Assembly: GCA_016933955.1 (NCBI GenBank)
Contig: JAFGTT010000032.1
Location: forward strand, 124,001 to 188,000
Source of the DNA: Candidatus Zixiibacteriota bacterium
Lineage (GTDB): Bacteria > Zixibacteria > MSB-5A5 > GN15 > PGXB01
Direction: 5' to 3'
DNA: 64,000 nt
The notes under the pieces were generated by a model, which saw only the letters and a list, made by a program, of their open reading frames with translations, searched no databases and had not been told where the DNA came from. A program made the position numbers and the translations under genes. Positions 40,787 to 50,076 of this stretch are shown piece by piece. Numbering within the stretch: the first letter of the stretch is position 1; the number at the start of each line of letters is the position of its first letter.

Positions 40787-40834
40787 ATGCTATCCGCCGT
40801 GGAAATTCATCGCTGAACATTGTATATTGTCTTG

Positions 40835-41524
40835 ATGAATGAAAAACCGACCATAACCTTCCGGCTGGGTGATGATTTTTATGAAAAACTGGACTGTTTT
40901 ACCCGCAGGATTATTAACGATGGCTATGACCAGTTTTCAGATGAATTTCGAAATATCGATTCCTTTTATTGCTGGGCTGTCGATGATGATTCGGCAAGGA
41001 GCGACCGCTCTTTCCGTATCACCCCCAAACCATTCTATTTGATAGAAGCTCTTTATTTTCAGATTTTCGATCAGGCTAACCGTGAAGCTTTCAATCGGGC
41101 CAAAGATACCGTCCTGATTTTGCCTGATTGCATGTCTCTGCTTCTGGACCGATGCAAAAAGAAAAAGACCCGTTTCGGAAAAATATGCACCCGGTGTACC
41201 CCTAAGTGCATGATCAACCAGATAATGCAGATTGCCGACCGTTATCATATTGAGGGGTATTTCTCAAAGCGGGAGCTCGAAGAGCAACTCGGAAAGATTA
41301 AAAAAGTCAAACCCGATCTGGGTGTTATCGGCATATCCTGCCTTTTGACCATGGCTTCGGGCATGCGCTCGGCCAAAGAAGTCGGCATACCGGCCCGCGG
41401 TGTCTTCCTCAACTTCACCGGTTGTGAGCACTGGTCCGACAAACCTTTTTCCACCGAAACATCATTGAAAAGACTGCAATCCATCCTGGAGGAAAAATAT
41501 GGAGCACCTCATTCGCCATCTTGA
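40835..41524 (+). CDS. DUF116-family cysteine-rich protein
   Basis: A 229-residue protein that reads as DUF116, a family with conserved cysteines often next to metal or radical-SAM genes in anaerobes. Visible are LPDCMSLLLDRCKKKK (about 96-111), CTRCTPKCMINQI, GVIGISCLLTMASGMRSAKE and NFTGCEHW. The cysteine pattern could hold a metal or Fe-S centre; function is unknown. The ATG at 40835 is preferred over a TTG at 40820, but neither has a good ribosome site. Its last 26 bases overlap the start of the GNAT gene, so the two are co-translated. Confidence 0.82.
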   Translation: MNEKPTITFRLGDDFYEKLDCFTRRIINDGYDQFSDEFRNIDSFYCWAVDDDSARSDRSFRITPKPFYLIEALYFQIFDQANREAFNRAKDTVLILPDCMSLLLDRCKKKKTRFGKICTRCTPKCMINQIMQIADRYHIEGYFSKRELEEQLGKIKKVKPDLGVIGISCLLTMASGMRSAKEVGIPARGVFLNFTGCEHWSDKPFSTETSLKRLQSILEEKYGAPHSPS

Positions 41525-41933
41525 TGCCACCGACTATGATATCCTGATCCGTCTCTGGAGTGACAGCGGGCTGACCCATCACCCTCACGGGCGCGATTCA
41601 AAAACCGCCATGGAAAGGGAATTCAAACGCATGGAAACCTGCATCCTGGGGATGTTCGACGGTTCCCGGCTGATCGGTTCGATTATCGGCACTACCGACG
41701 GACGTAAAGGCTGGCTCAATCGTCTGGCTATCGATCCCGATTATCGCGGGCGGGGATTGGCCGGGCAATTGATTGCCGAGGTCGAAAATTACCTGCATGA
41801 ACAGGGAATTAAAGTCATCGCCTGCCTGATCGAGGAATATAATACTCCATCGATGGCGGCCTTTACCAAAGCCGGTTATATTCATGATCCCGCGATTCAC
41901 TATTTTTCCAAGAGGAGCACGGCTGATGATTGA
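41499..41933 (+). CDS. GNAT-family N-acetyltransferase
   Basis: A 144-residue acetyltransferase. The acetyl-CoA loop is clear in GWLNRLAIDPDYRGRGLAGQLIAEVENYL split across about residues 68-96 (core RGRGLAGQL), followed by the closing beta strand segment IACLIEEYNTPSMAAFTKAGY. GGAGG precedes the ATG, inside the end of the DUF116 gene. The substrate is unknown; the tight overlap suggests it acts in the same process as DUF116. Confidence 0.9.
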   Translation: MEHLIRHLDATDYDILIRLWSDSGLTHHPHGRDSKTAMEREFKRMETCILGMFDGSRLIGSIIGTTDGRKGWLNRLAIDPDYRGRGLAGQLIAEVENYLHEQGIKVIACLIEEYNTPSMAAFTKAGYIHDPAIHYFSKRSTADD

Positions 41934-42052
41934 CTTGACCGGGTTGCCACATTGGCCAATCCAATATCGGCTATTATTCAAATCGCCGAAGAAATAATTT
42001 TGTTACAGCAAATTCCGCAAGAAAACACATCGAATTCAGGGAGAATTTTATA

Positions 42053-42907
42053 ATGAAAGTCGGATTTATCGGATTGGGAACCCTGGGTAAAACCATTGCC
42101 CGAAGGATGCAATCGGAAGGTGTCGAGCTGGTAGTTTGGAACCGTACCAGGGAAAAATGCGAAGAAATGAGAGTTCCAATCGCCGAATCACCGGCCGACC
42201 TGATTTCAAAAACCGATCTGATTTTTCTAAATCTGACCGACAGTACTGCCGTCTGCAGCATCATAAATGGTGAAACCGGCCTGGCCGCCGGGGCTTCCCC
42301 GGGCAAAATCGTGGTCGATACGACCACCAACCATTTCGGCTGGGTAGGATCGTTTTATGATACTCTGGACGCCGTGGGGGCAAATTATCTTGAAGCGCCG
42401 GTTCTCGGGTCGGTTGTCCCGGCCTCGAAGGGCCTCCTGACGGTTCTGATCAGCGGTGATGAAACCTCTTATAATAAAGCCCGGTCGCTGATAGAGACAT
42501 TCGGGAAAAATCTTTTCTATTTAAAAGAGCGTGCCCTGGCTTCCAAGATGAAAATAATCAATAATCTCACCCTGGGGACTTTCATGGCGGTCCTGGCCGA
42601 AGCGGTTAGTCTGGGAGAATCGGCCGGAATGGAAAAAGACATGATCCTCGACATCCTTTCCAGAGGCGGCGGGGATTCGATGGTTCTCAATGCCAAACGC
42701 GATAAGTTATCCCGCGAGGATTTCAGCAACCATTTCTCCTCGGCCATGATTTACAAAGACCTGCACTATCTCCAGGATTTGGCCCGTGAACTCCACCGGC
42801 CGCTTTTGACCGCTACCGTGGTTAAAGAAATCTTCGGGATGACATTTTCGAAGGGCTGGGAGAATGATGACTTCTCCGGGGTTTACCGGATTTTCAGTGA
42901 ACTATGA
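42053..42907 (+). CDS. Beta-hydroxyacid dehydrogenase family (3-hydroxyisobutyrate dehydrogenase-like)
   Basis: A 284-residue NAD(P)-dependent reductase. The Rossmann start MKVGFIGLGTLGKTIARRM, VDTTTNHFG, EAPVLGSVVPASKGLLTVLISG and the catalytic-lysine helix KMKIINNLTLGTFMAVLAEAV (about 163-183) mark the family, whose members act on 3-hydroxyisobutyrate, tartronate semialdehyde or succinic semialdehyde. Sequence does not decide the substrate. GGGAG precedes the ATG. It stands 119 bases after the GNAT gene and converges on the thioredoxin pair. Confidence 0.9.
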   Translation: MKVGFIGLGTLGKTIARRMQSEGVELVVWNRTREKCEEMRVPIAESPADLISKTDLIFLNLTDSTAVCSIINGETGLAAGASPGKIVVDTTTNHFGWVGSFYDTLDAVGANYLEAPVLGSVVPASKGLLTVLISGDETSYNKARSLIETFGKNLFYLKERALASKMKIINNLTLGTFMAVLAEAVSLGESAGMEKDMILDILSRGGGDSMVLNAKRDKLSREDFSNHFSSAMIYKDLHYLQDLARELHRPLLTATVVKEIFGMTFSKGWENDDFSGVYRIFSEL

Positions 42908-42909
42908 AA

Positions 42910-42948
42910 TAAAAATAGAAAAGGCGGCTTTAAAAGAATGAAGCCGCC
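42910..42948 (-). terminator. Terminator of the thioredoxin-fold gene pair
   Basis: GGCGGCTT and AAGCCGCC (42923-42930 with 42941-42948) form an 8-bp stem, followed on the minus strand by TTTTCTATTTTTATTT. It lies between two converging genes. Confidence 0.75.
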
Positions 42949-42970
42949 CCGAAGAATCTTATAGAAAAAA

Positions 42971-43477
42971 TTAGATCATCTTTTCCACCATAATTTTAAA
43001 GTCTTCATAGCCCCGCGCCCCGGTATATCGTCCCTGTTCCTTCCCGTCTTTGTCATAGAATATGGTTACCGGTATTGCGGAACCGAGACCGAAAGCCAGC
43101 ATCGCCTCCTTCGTCGACATCAGCATCATCCAATCGGTACCATACTGCCCGGCAAAAGCCTTAACCTTCTCGGGAGTATCATTGACCGCCAGCCCGACAA
43201 TTTCCAGACCCCGGCCTTTGTATTCGTCATAAATTCTTTTAAGATCGGGCATCTCTCTTTTACAGGGCGGACACCAGGTTCCCCAGAAATTGATTATAAC
43301 CGGCTTGCGGCCTATAAATTCACTGATACTATGGCTGTTTCCCTCTATATCGGTCGTGGTGAAATCCGCGACGGTCGAATTCCCCGACCCGGTTTTGGTA
43401 TCGGATGACGAACAGGAAATCATAATGGCCGCCAGAAACATAAAGCCAAGAACCACAAGAAAATCTTTTTTCATCAA
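42971..43477 (-). CDS. TlpA-like thiol-disulfide oxidoreductase, lipoprotein
   Basis: A 168-residue thioredoxin-fold protein. A lipoprotein signal ends in AAIMISC (cysteine near residue 22), so it faces the periplasm. The redox site NFWGTWCPPCKREMPDL (about 68-84) is the TlpA/ResA type with CPPC, and the AhpC/TSA-like start VADFTTTDIEGNSHSISEF precedes it. It would reduce disulfides in periplasmic or cytochrome-maturation partners. It follows the second thioredoxin-fold gene by 9 bases. Confidence 0.93.
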   Translation of the reverse strand: MMKKDFLVVLGFMFLAAIMISCSSSDTKTGSGNSTVADFTTTDIEGNSHSISEFIGRKPVIINFWGTWCPPCKREMPDLKRIYDEYKGRGLEIVGLAVNDTPEKVKAFAGQYGTDWMMLMSTKEAMLAFGLGSAIPVTIFYDKDGKEQGRYTGARGYEDFKIMVEKMI

Positions 43478-43486
43478 TCCTCCGTA

Positions 43487-44044
43487 TCAACTTTTTCCAT
43501 GGGCTTTCCGCCCGCCGCTTTTCATATATTCTTCAAACGTCATTTTATCGTAGAGATTTTCGCTCATATAAAAGAGTACTTCCATAAACCGGTCGGCATC
43601 CTGATACCCCGGCAGAACCCCCAGTTTTTCACCGTTCGGCTTTAAAAACCAATAAGCCGGATACCCGGTTACCCGATACTCGGATCGGGCCAGATCCCGC
43701 TCGGCAATTTTATAGCCATCGACATCAAGAATTTCTTTGGAATCACCATCGACCTTAACAGCCACAAATTTTTTGCTGATGATATCGACCACTTCCGGCT
43801 CCATAAAAGTTGTTTTGTTCATCTTCTTGCACCAGCCGCACCAGGAGGTGGTAAAATTTATTAAAACATGATGGCTTTCGGCCCGGGCCTGCTTTAAACC
43901 TTCATCGTATCTGACCCATTTGATTTCCGTTGCTTTTTCGCTTTTTTCCCTTTCGCCTTTCTCTTCGACCTTGGCTTTCTCCTGGGCCGAAACCAGGGAA
44001 AAGGCCAGCACCAGAGTCATAGTCGCCATCATCAGTCTTTTCAT
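43487..44044 (-). CDS. Periplasmic thioredoxin-fold protein with CGWC site
   Basis: A 185-residue exported protein. A signal peptide MKRLMMATMTLVLAFSLVSA is followed by a Glu/Lys-rich spacer (about 22-45) and a thioredoxin_7/DUF255-like domain with NFTTSWCGWCKKMNKTTF (about 68-85) and the cis-proline region VTGYPAYWFLKPNG. CGWC is typical of DsbD-like or SoxW-like reductants. It lies 9 bases upstream of the TlpA-like gene in the same operon, which suggests a two-protein redox relay outside the inner membrane. Confidence 0.88.
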   Translation of the reverse strand: MKRLMMATMTLVLAFSLVSAQEKAKVEEKGEREKSEKATEIKWVRYDEGLKQARAESHHVLINFTTSWCGWCKKMNKTTFMEPEVVDIISKKFVAVKVDGDSKEILDVDGYKIAERDLARSEYRVTGYPAYWFLKPNGEKLGVLPGYQDADRFMEVLFYMSENLYDKMTFEEYMKSGGRKAHGKS

Positions 44045-44130
44045 GTAAACCGCCTTATCGACAAACAGCAGATATTATTATTTATAATACATTTCAATAT
44101 AAACAAAAAGTGAACAAAAAAAGTTTCTTT

Positions 44131-47100
44131 TTATTTTTTCGGGGGCTGGAGGAACACGGCCGATTCCCCCACCAGTTCTTTGAGTTTAAGCATCAACTTA
44201 TCGGTCGGGGAAACCGAAAATCTCCGGGATCGGATCAGATATTCATCACCGTTGCGGCGAGCCGCCAGAATGACCGGTGTTTTACCGTGCTCTTTATCAA
44301 GAGCATTCTGGATGGCAATCAACTTGCGCTCCGGCGTGTTTTCTTCCAACCTGATAACCAGTTGGCAGTCAAAACGCTCCGAGAGCGAATCCAGCGGGAA
44401 AAGATCATTGACAATGACTTTGGGGTCCTGTCCCTCGCGAGTCGAGACCCGTCCCGTGACCATCACAATCCCGTCCTCGATTATATATTCCTTACCCTTT
44501 TCATAGCAGTCGGAGAAGATAATCATCTCGATAGTGCCCTTGAAATCCTCGAGTGTGACAAAAGCCATCCGGTTGCCGCGTTTGTCATTCATCAGTTTGA
44601 CCGAGGAAATAATCCCGCCCATCAGAACCTCGCGGCCATCCTTAACCTCGCCGATTCTGGCCGTATCGGCCGACCCGAAAGCCGTCAGTTCCGAGCGAAA
44701 GCGGTCAAGCGGATGTCCCGACACATAGAATCCGAGGATTTCTTTCTCCCGCGACAGACGTTTGGACAAGGACCATTCCGGTTGCTCGGGCAGTTCCGGC
44801 TCTTTGCGTTCGATCCGGGTTCCGGATGAGGCGAAAAGATCGGCGGTGTGCGCCGAAGCATGAACTTTCTGGCCGAATTCCAGCATCTGTTCGACAATCT
44901 CCGTTTTCTGGGCGCGGTTGCCCGGGATGGAATCCAGCGCTCCGGCAGCGACCAGTGATTCCACCACCCGACGATTGAGATTTTTCAGGTTCACCCGGCT
45001 GATAAATTCGGCGAAACCGGTGAATCGGCCGCCCTTTTGCCGGGCCTCGATAATAGCTTCGACCGCTCCCTCCCCGACATTCTTGACGGCCAGCAGGCCG
45101 AAGCGAATCTTTTTATCCCTGACGCTGAAACCTTTATCCGACTCATTCACATCGGGCGGCAGAACGGTTATATTCATCCGTCGGCATTCTTCCATCAGGG
45201 TATAAATGCGATCACTCGAATCCATTTCCGAGGTCATATTGGCCGCCATAAATTCCAGCGGGTAATGCACCTTCAGATAACCACATTGATAAGCGATATA
45301 GGCGTAACCGGTCGAATGGGCCTTGTTGAACCCGTAACGGGCAAAGGTTTCAATCTGGTCAAAAACCGACTGGGCTATTTTAGAATCGACCTTCTGTCTC
45401 TCGCACCCGGCCAGAAATTCCTTTTTCTGCTCGGCCATAAGCTCGGCCACCTTCTTGCCCATTGCCTTGCGTAAAATATCGGCCTTGCCCAGAGAATATC
45501 CCGCCAGGGAATTGGCGATCTGAAGCACCTGCTCCTGGAAGACAATTACACCATAGGTGTCTTTCAGAATTTTCTCCAGTTTGGGATGCTCGTAGGCAAC
45601 CTGTTTTTCGCCATTCTTGCACTTGATATAAATGTCGATCATGCCCGAATCGAGTGGACCCGGCCGGTAAAGTGCATTCATGGCAATCAGGTCGGTCAGG
45701 TTGTCGGGATGCAATCGCCGTAGATAATCCCTCATACCGCTCGACTCAAATTGGAAAATACCAATCGTATCACCCCGCGAGAAAAGCTTGTAAACCTTCT
45801 TATCGGTCAGGTCGATGGCGTCGATATCGATTTTCCTTTCATGATTCTGCTCGATCATGGTCAAGCAGTCTTTAATCACGGTCAGGGTTCTCAGCCCCAG
45901 AAAATCCATCTTCAAAAGACCGATTTCCTCGGTCATCTTCATATCGAACTGAGTCGTTATTTCGTCCTTGGCCCCCTTGAACAAAGGGATATAATCGGTC
46001 AGGTTTGACGGGGCGATAACCACACCGGCGGCATGGGTCGAGGCATGGCGGGCCAAACCTTCCAGCGTCCGCGATAAATCCACCAGTTTTTTTACCCGGA
46101 CGTCACGCTCATAGAGCTCTTTCAAATCGGGATTGTCTTTCAGAGCCTGATCCAGAGTCATCTTGACTGCGAACGGAATCATCTTGGCGATACGATCGAC
46201 TTCGGAATACGGCATGCCCAGCACCCGACCGACATCCCGCACCACCCCGCGCGCCGCCATGGTGCCGAAAGTAATTATCTGGCAGACATTTTCCTTGTGA
46301 TATTTGCGAACGACATAATCGATTATTCTTTCCCGGCCGCGGTCGGCGAAATCAATATCGATATCCGGCATAGAAATTCGTTCCGGATTCAGGAATCGCT
46401 CGAACAACAGAGAATACTTGATCGGATCGATATTGGTGATTTTAAGGCAGTATGAAACCAGCGAACCGGCCGCCGATCCCCGTCCCGGGCCAACCGGGAC
46501 ATCGACCGAGCGGGCATAATCGATAAAATCCTTAACAATTAAAAAATACCCGGCATAACCCATCTGCCTGATTATATCCAGTTCATAATCAAGACGTTTG
46601 CGAAGTTCTTCGGTAATTTTCGGATAACGCTCCTGCAATCCATCCTCGGCCAGATGACGAAGATAATCATCGGGATTGGCAAACGCTTCCGGGATCGGGA
46701 AAGCCGGTAAATGCAGTTTACCCATTTCCATCTCGAGATTACAACGCTCAGCTATTTTGATGGTATTTTCTAAGGCCTCGGGATAATCGGCGAACACCTC
46801 ATACATTTCCTCCGCCGATTTGAAATATATCTGATCGGTATTGTAACGCATCCGGTCCTCATCGGATACCAGCTTGCCGGTCTGGATACAGATCAGGGCA
46901 TCATGAGCCTCCCAGTCCTCCCTGTAAAGATAATGGCAATCATTGGTCGCCACCAGAGGAATACCGGTTTCGCGGTGGATGGTATTTATCATGGGAAGCA
47001 GGAGTTCTTCTTTTTCCAGTCCGTGGTTTTGAATCTCAAGATAGAAATTCTCACTACCGAAAATATCCTGAAGTTCCCTCGCGGCGGCGATAGCTTTCTC

Positions 47101-47568
47101 GGCATCGCCGCGAAGCAGATGCCAGTTGACCTCGCCTTTCAAACAGGCCGACAGGGCAATCAATCCCTCGGCATGCTGTCGGAGAAGCTCTTTGTCAATC
47201 CGGGGCCGGTGATAAAACCCCTCAAGAAAACCGGCCGATGATAGCTTGATCAGATTCTTATACCCGGTCTGGTTGCGGGCCAGAAGCACCAGGTGGAATC
47301 CACCGTCGGGATACTTACTGGAAGGTTTTTTATCAAACCGCGAGCCACCCGCCACATAAGTTTCAATACCGATTATCGGTTTAATTCCGGACTTGGTAGC
47401 TTTTTTATAGAACTCCGCGGCCCCAAACAGGTTACCATGATCGGTCACAGCCAGGGCGGGCATTTTATATTCCCGGGCCAGTTCGATCAGAGGATCGAGC
47501 TTGCAGGCGCCGTCAAGCAAGGAATACTGGCTATGGGTATGTAAATGTACAAAACCGGCAAACTTCAT
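44131..47568 (-). CDS. dnaE: DNA polymerase III alpha subunit
   Basis: The replicative polymerase. The 1145 residues have the DnaE1 order: PHP domain (FVHLHTHSQYSLLDGACKL at the start), polymerase palm with GPGRGSAAGSLVSYCLKITN (about 372-391) and SMPDIDIDFADRGRERI carrying catalytic aspartates, fingers with GDTIGIFQFESSGMRDYLR, a helix-hairpin-helix region, and an OB domain (LMGGIISSVKLMNDKRGNR, about 1000). No proofreading domain is fused, so it is not PolC. No ribosome site is visible ahead of the ATG. It is transcribed alone; an unusual hairpin lies upstream. Confidence 0.97.
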   Translation of the reverse strand: MKFAGFVHLHTHSQYSLLDGACKLDPLIELAREYKMPALAVTDHGNLFGAAEFYKKATKSGIKPIIGIETYVAGGSRFDKKPSSKYPDGGFHLVLLARNQTGYKNLIKLSSAGFLEGFYHRPRIDKELLRQHAEGLIALSACLKGEVNWHLLRGDAEKAIAAARELQDIFGSENFYLEIQNHGLEKEELLLPMINTIHRETGIPLVATNDCHYLYREDWEAHDALICIQTGKLVSDEDRMRYNTDQIYFKSAEEMYEVFADYPEALENTIKIAERCNLEMEMGKLHLPAFPIPEAFANPDDYLRHLAEDGLQERYPKITEELRKRLDYELDIIRQMGYAGYFLIVKDFIDYARSVDVPVGPGRGSAAGSLVSYCLKITNIDPIKYSLLFERFLNPERISMPDIDIDFADRGRERIIDYVVRKYHKENVCQIITFGTMAARGVVRDVGRVLGMPYSEVDRIAKMIPFAVKMTLDQALKDNPDLKELYERDVRVKKLVDLSRTLEGLARHASTHAAGVVIAPSNLTDYIPLFKGAKDEITTQFDMKMTEEIGLLKMDFLGLRTLTVIKDCLTMIEQNHERKIDIDAIDLTDKKVYKLFSRGDTIGIFQFESSGMRDYLRRLHPDNLTDLIAMNALYRPGPLDSGMIDIYIKCKNGEKQVAYEHPKLEKILKDTYGVIVFQEQVLQIANSLAGYSLGKADILRKAMGKKVAELMAEQKKEFLAGCERQKVDSKIAQSVFDQIETFARYGFNKAHSTGYAYIAYQCGYLKVHYPLEFMAANMTSEMDSSDRIYTLMEECRRMNITVLPPDVNESDKGFSVRDKKIRFGLLAVKNVGEGAVEAIIEARQKGGRFTGFAEFISRVNLKNLNRRVVESLVAAGALDSIPGNRAQKTEIVEQMLEFGQKVHASAHTADLFASSGTRIERKEPELPEQPEWSLSKRLSREKEILGFYVSGHPLDRFRSELTAFGSADTARIGEVKDGREVLMGGIISSVKLMNDKRGNRMAFVTLEDFKGTIEMIIFSDCYEKGKEYIIEDGIVMVTGRVSTREGQDPKVIVNDLFPLDSLSERFDCQLVIRLEENTPERKLIAIQNALDKEHGKTPVILAARRNGDEYLIRSRRFSVSPTDKLMLKLKELVGESAVFLQPPKK

Positions 47569-47674
47569 ATCATCATCATTTCATCAAAATGTCACTCACC
47601 ACAGGGGCGTTGTCATTGTAACAAATTTATACGCCTTAAAAAAGAGCAAAAAAAAAGACCCTTAATTTTTTTTC

Positions 47675-47736
47675 GGCCGGAACAAAATAGATTGAACAGC
47701 TTGAAGTTAGCCCGTGTAAACTGTACTATTCCGGCC
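47675..47736. other. Large inverted repeat upstream of dnaE
   Basis: GGCCGGAA (47675-47682) and TTCCGGCC (47729-47736) are perfect 8-base arms 46 bases apart. Inside, on the minus strand, ACAG and CTGT can form a second helix. A and T runs flank it on the dnaE side. It does not have a classic terminator tail in either direction. Confidence 0.45.
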
Positions 47737-47750
47737 ACAATGGCAATCAC

Positions 47751-49976
47751 TTATTGTTCCAGAATTTCATGATCGGGGTTAAATTCCACTGACTTGATCC
47801 CGGCCTTGTCATCTGAAGTAAAGACAAAGCGGTTGACACCCGGTCTAATCCAATAAACTCGATTCACCCTGCCATTATCTTCCAACCTGATAGTCACCGG
47901 ATAGGGAGTCTCGAAATAATCGGCACTTTCGGACACATCAATCACCAATTCCACCGCCCCGTGGTCGGTTTTATTATAACTATGCCCGATTTTGGGAACT
48001 CGCCAGTCAAAAAGCCACTGCCGGAAGAACAAATCCGCCCGCTCACCTAGATAATTTCTGATGCTTTCGATAAAGTCGGCCGTCGAGGTCATCCTGCCGG
48101 AATATCGTTTGCAAAATTCCGACAGCATCTCAAAAAACGCCCGATTATCACCGGTGGCCAAATACAATTCGAATCGCAGCATATTGATAACATAGGCCGC
48201 CTTGTAATAAACCACCGCCTCATATGCACCCGGCGATTTTTCCGATCTCAACCGTCCACCCAGGGTGATGGCTCCGGCGCGGTAGCCATCAGATCTTTTG
48301 CCGTTCAATAAACCGCTTTTGACAATATCATTTTTCCATCTTTTCAGGATATCTTTAAACACGGCACTGTCATTCTGTTTATTTATCACGTACCATGCCG
48401 CGGAAAACTCGGCCAGTCCCTCCGACAACCAGATATCATGATAGGTAGCCGGGTTGACCATGTGCCCCCACCATTGGTGAGCCACTTCATGAGCCCGGAA
48501 TTTATCATCTAATCCCTTCCGATTTCTTTCAAAAGTCGCCTCCGATAAATGTACCAATCCGGGCGAACCCTGGCCGTATTCGACCGCCATGGCCGCCGCA
48601 TCCAGACGGTCAAAAGAATAAGGCGTATAAATTCGATTGAACAGGTCAAAGGCCCCGCCGACATCTTCGGCGACCCGCCTGACCGCAGGATGCCCGAACA
48701 ATCCGGGGTTATGCCGTCTTTCCAGAAAATACAGGGTTATCGGGGGCGCATCGGCTCGAATTTGAACCGTATCAAACAAACCGTAGTTAAAAGTTACATA
48801 GGCAATTGGACGTTCGCTTTGAAATTGTAATATCCGCCGGTCGGATATGATCGAATCGGCCGTCTTCCGACCCACCGAAATAAAATCATACCCCTTGTCG
48901 ATAGTGTAATTGACAATGTAATCGGATAGCTGACGAAAACCATGGTAGGGATACCACCGGACCAGGTTATCCTGAATCACCCCGTAATCCGGGTAATGAT
49001 AAAAGAGGTTGGTGCGGTAATAGACCATAATTTTGACGGTATCCCCGAAATATTTATAATCCACCAATTCCAGGAGCAACTCCGGTCGGTCTTTCTCTTT
49101 AATATATCCGATCACCTCGCCGCCAATCGAATCGATTTCATATTCAGGCGCAAGAGATAATGAGATATCCTTCAGGCTGTCTCGGAGAACTCTCAGATAC
49201 ATCGTACACCTGATATCCGAACGGGAGAAAGTGGAGATATCAAGATCAATTTCATAGCGGTACAAATCGAATTCTTCATAGCCGAAATCGTTTTCAGACA
49301 AACCGATAGCAACTGATGATACCATTTGGGGGGTCTTAAATTCGGGGCTTATTTCGTAAAGCGAAACCGGCTCCCGCGCGTATGGATCGCGAACGTATAC
49401 CGTATGGTGATATTTATCGCGGAGAAAATCGGCATACAGGTAATCGCTTTGCCCCTCGCTTTCGGCCTTGAGAAGATGAAACGGCAGGTTGTAGCGAAAA
49501 TCCTTATCGGGGATATTTTTTATTCTCTCGTAATCGGTTTTAACCTGATAAGAAGGATCAGCCGGTACGCCTTCTTCACAATATGAGGCGATGATATCTC
49601 CTCCAACCGGCATGGCAAAATAGGCCTGATCAAACGACCAGGTCAGCGTTTCACTACCATAGAATCTTTTTATCTGTTGAGTCTCGATTTCATCGGGCGG
49701 GATATATGATATCATCCCCGTGCCGGTAAAAAAGGCTATCGAAGCATTATTTGCGGCATTCTCAACCAGGTACAGATCGCCCTTATAAAACATCACCGAA
49801 GCATAAGGCAACTTAAAAGCAGTGTTCCGAATTTTAATCAGCCGGGCATTATCCAGAGATATATTATCTATCGACTCGATTTCCCGAACCAGATCTGAAT
49901 CGGTTACATATAATAGATATCCGGACCCTGTGACAAAAAAAACGAGTAACCAGAATATTATGGCACCGATCCTCAT
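47751..49976 (-). CDS. M1-family (gluzincin) aminopeptidase, membrane-anchored or secreted
   Basis: A 741-residue zinc peptidase. The N-terminus has one hydrophobic segment (AIIFWLLVFFVTGSGYLLY) acting as signal or anchor. The zinc site RAHEVAHQWWGHMVNPATYH (about 491-510) with the downstream glutamate in WLSEGLAEFSAAW is the M1 pattern HEXXHX18E. The preceding GXMEN-type exopeptidase motif is not clear, so strict aminopeptidase activity is uncertain. The first 250 residues are beta rich and unrecognised. It lies upstream of dnaE on the same strand with 182 bases between. No ribosome site is seen. Confidence 0.88.
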   Translation of the reverse strand: MRIGAIIFWLLVFFVTGSGYLLYVTDSDLVREIESIDNISLDNARLIKIRNTAFKLPYASVMFYKGDLYLVENAANNASIAFFTGTGMISYIPPDEIETQQIKRFYGSETLTWSFDQAYFAMPVGGDIIASYCEEGVPADPSYQVKTDYERIKNIPDKDFRYNLPFHLLKAESEGQSDYLYADFLRDKYHHTVYVRDPYAREPVSLYEISPEFKTPQMVSSVAIGLSENDFGYEEFDLYRYEIDLDISTFSRSDIRCTMYLRVLRDSLKDISLSLAPEYEIDSIGGEVIGYIKEKDRPELLLELVDYKYFGDTVKIMVYYRTNLFYHYPDYGVIQDNLVRWYPYHGFRQLSDYIVNYTIDKGYDFISVGRKTADSIISDRRILQFQSERPIAYVTFNYGLFDTVQIRADAPPITLYFLERRHNPGLFGHPAVRRVAEDVGGAFDLFNRIYTPYSFDRLDAAAMAVEYGQGSPGLVHLSEATFERNRKGLDDKFRAHEVAHQWWGHMVNPATYHDIWLSEGLAEFSAAWYVINKQNDSAVFKDILKRWKNDIVKSGLLNGKRSDGYRAGAITLGGRLRSEKSPGAYEAVVYYKAAYVINMLRFELYLATGDNRAFFEMLSEFCKRYSGRMTSTADFIESIRNYLGERADLFFRQWLFDWRVPKIGHSYNKTDHGAVELVIDVSESADYFETPYPVTIRLEDNGRVNRVYWIRPGVNRFVFTSDDKAGIKSVEFNPDHEILEQ

Positions 49977-50076
49977 AACCGAAAAATAGACGATCCCTTG
50001 GATTTGGACAACCCTTTATTCGGCGCCGATAATTTAATCCGAATTCGAAATCTGATCGGCCACTTGGCCAAACAGA

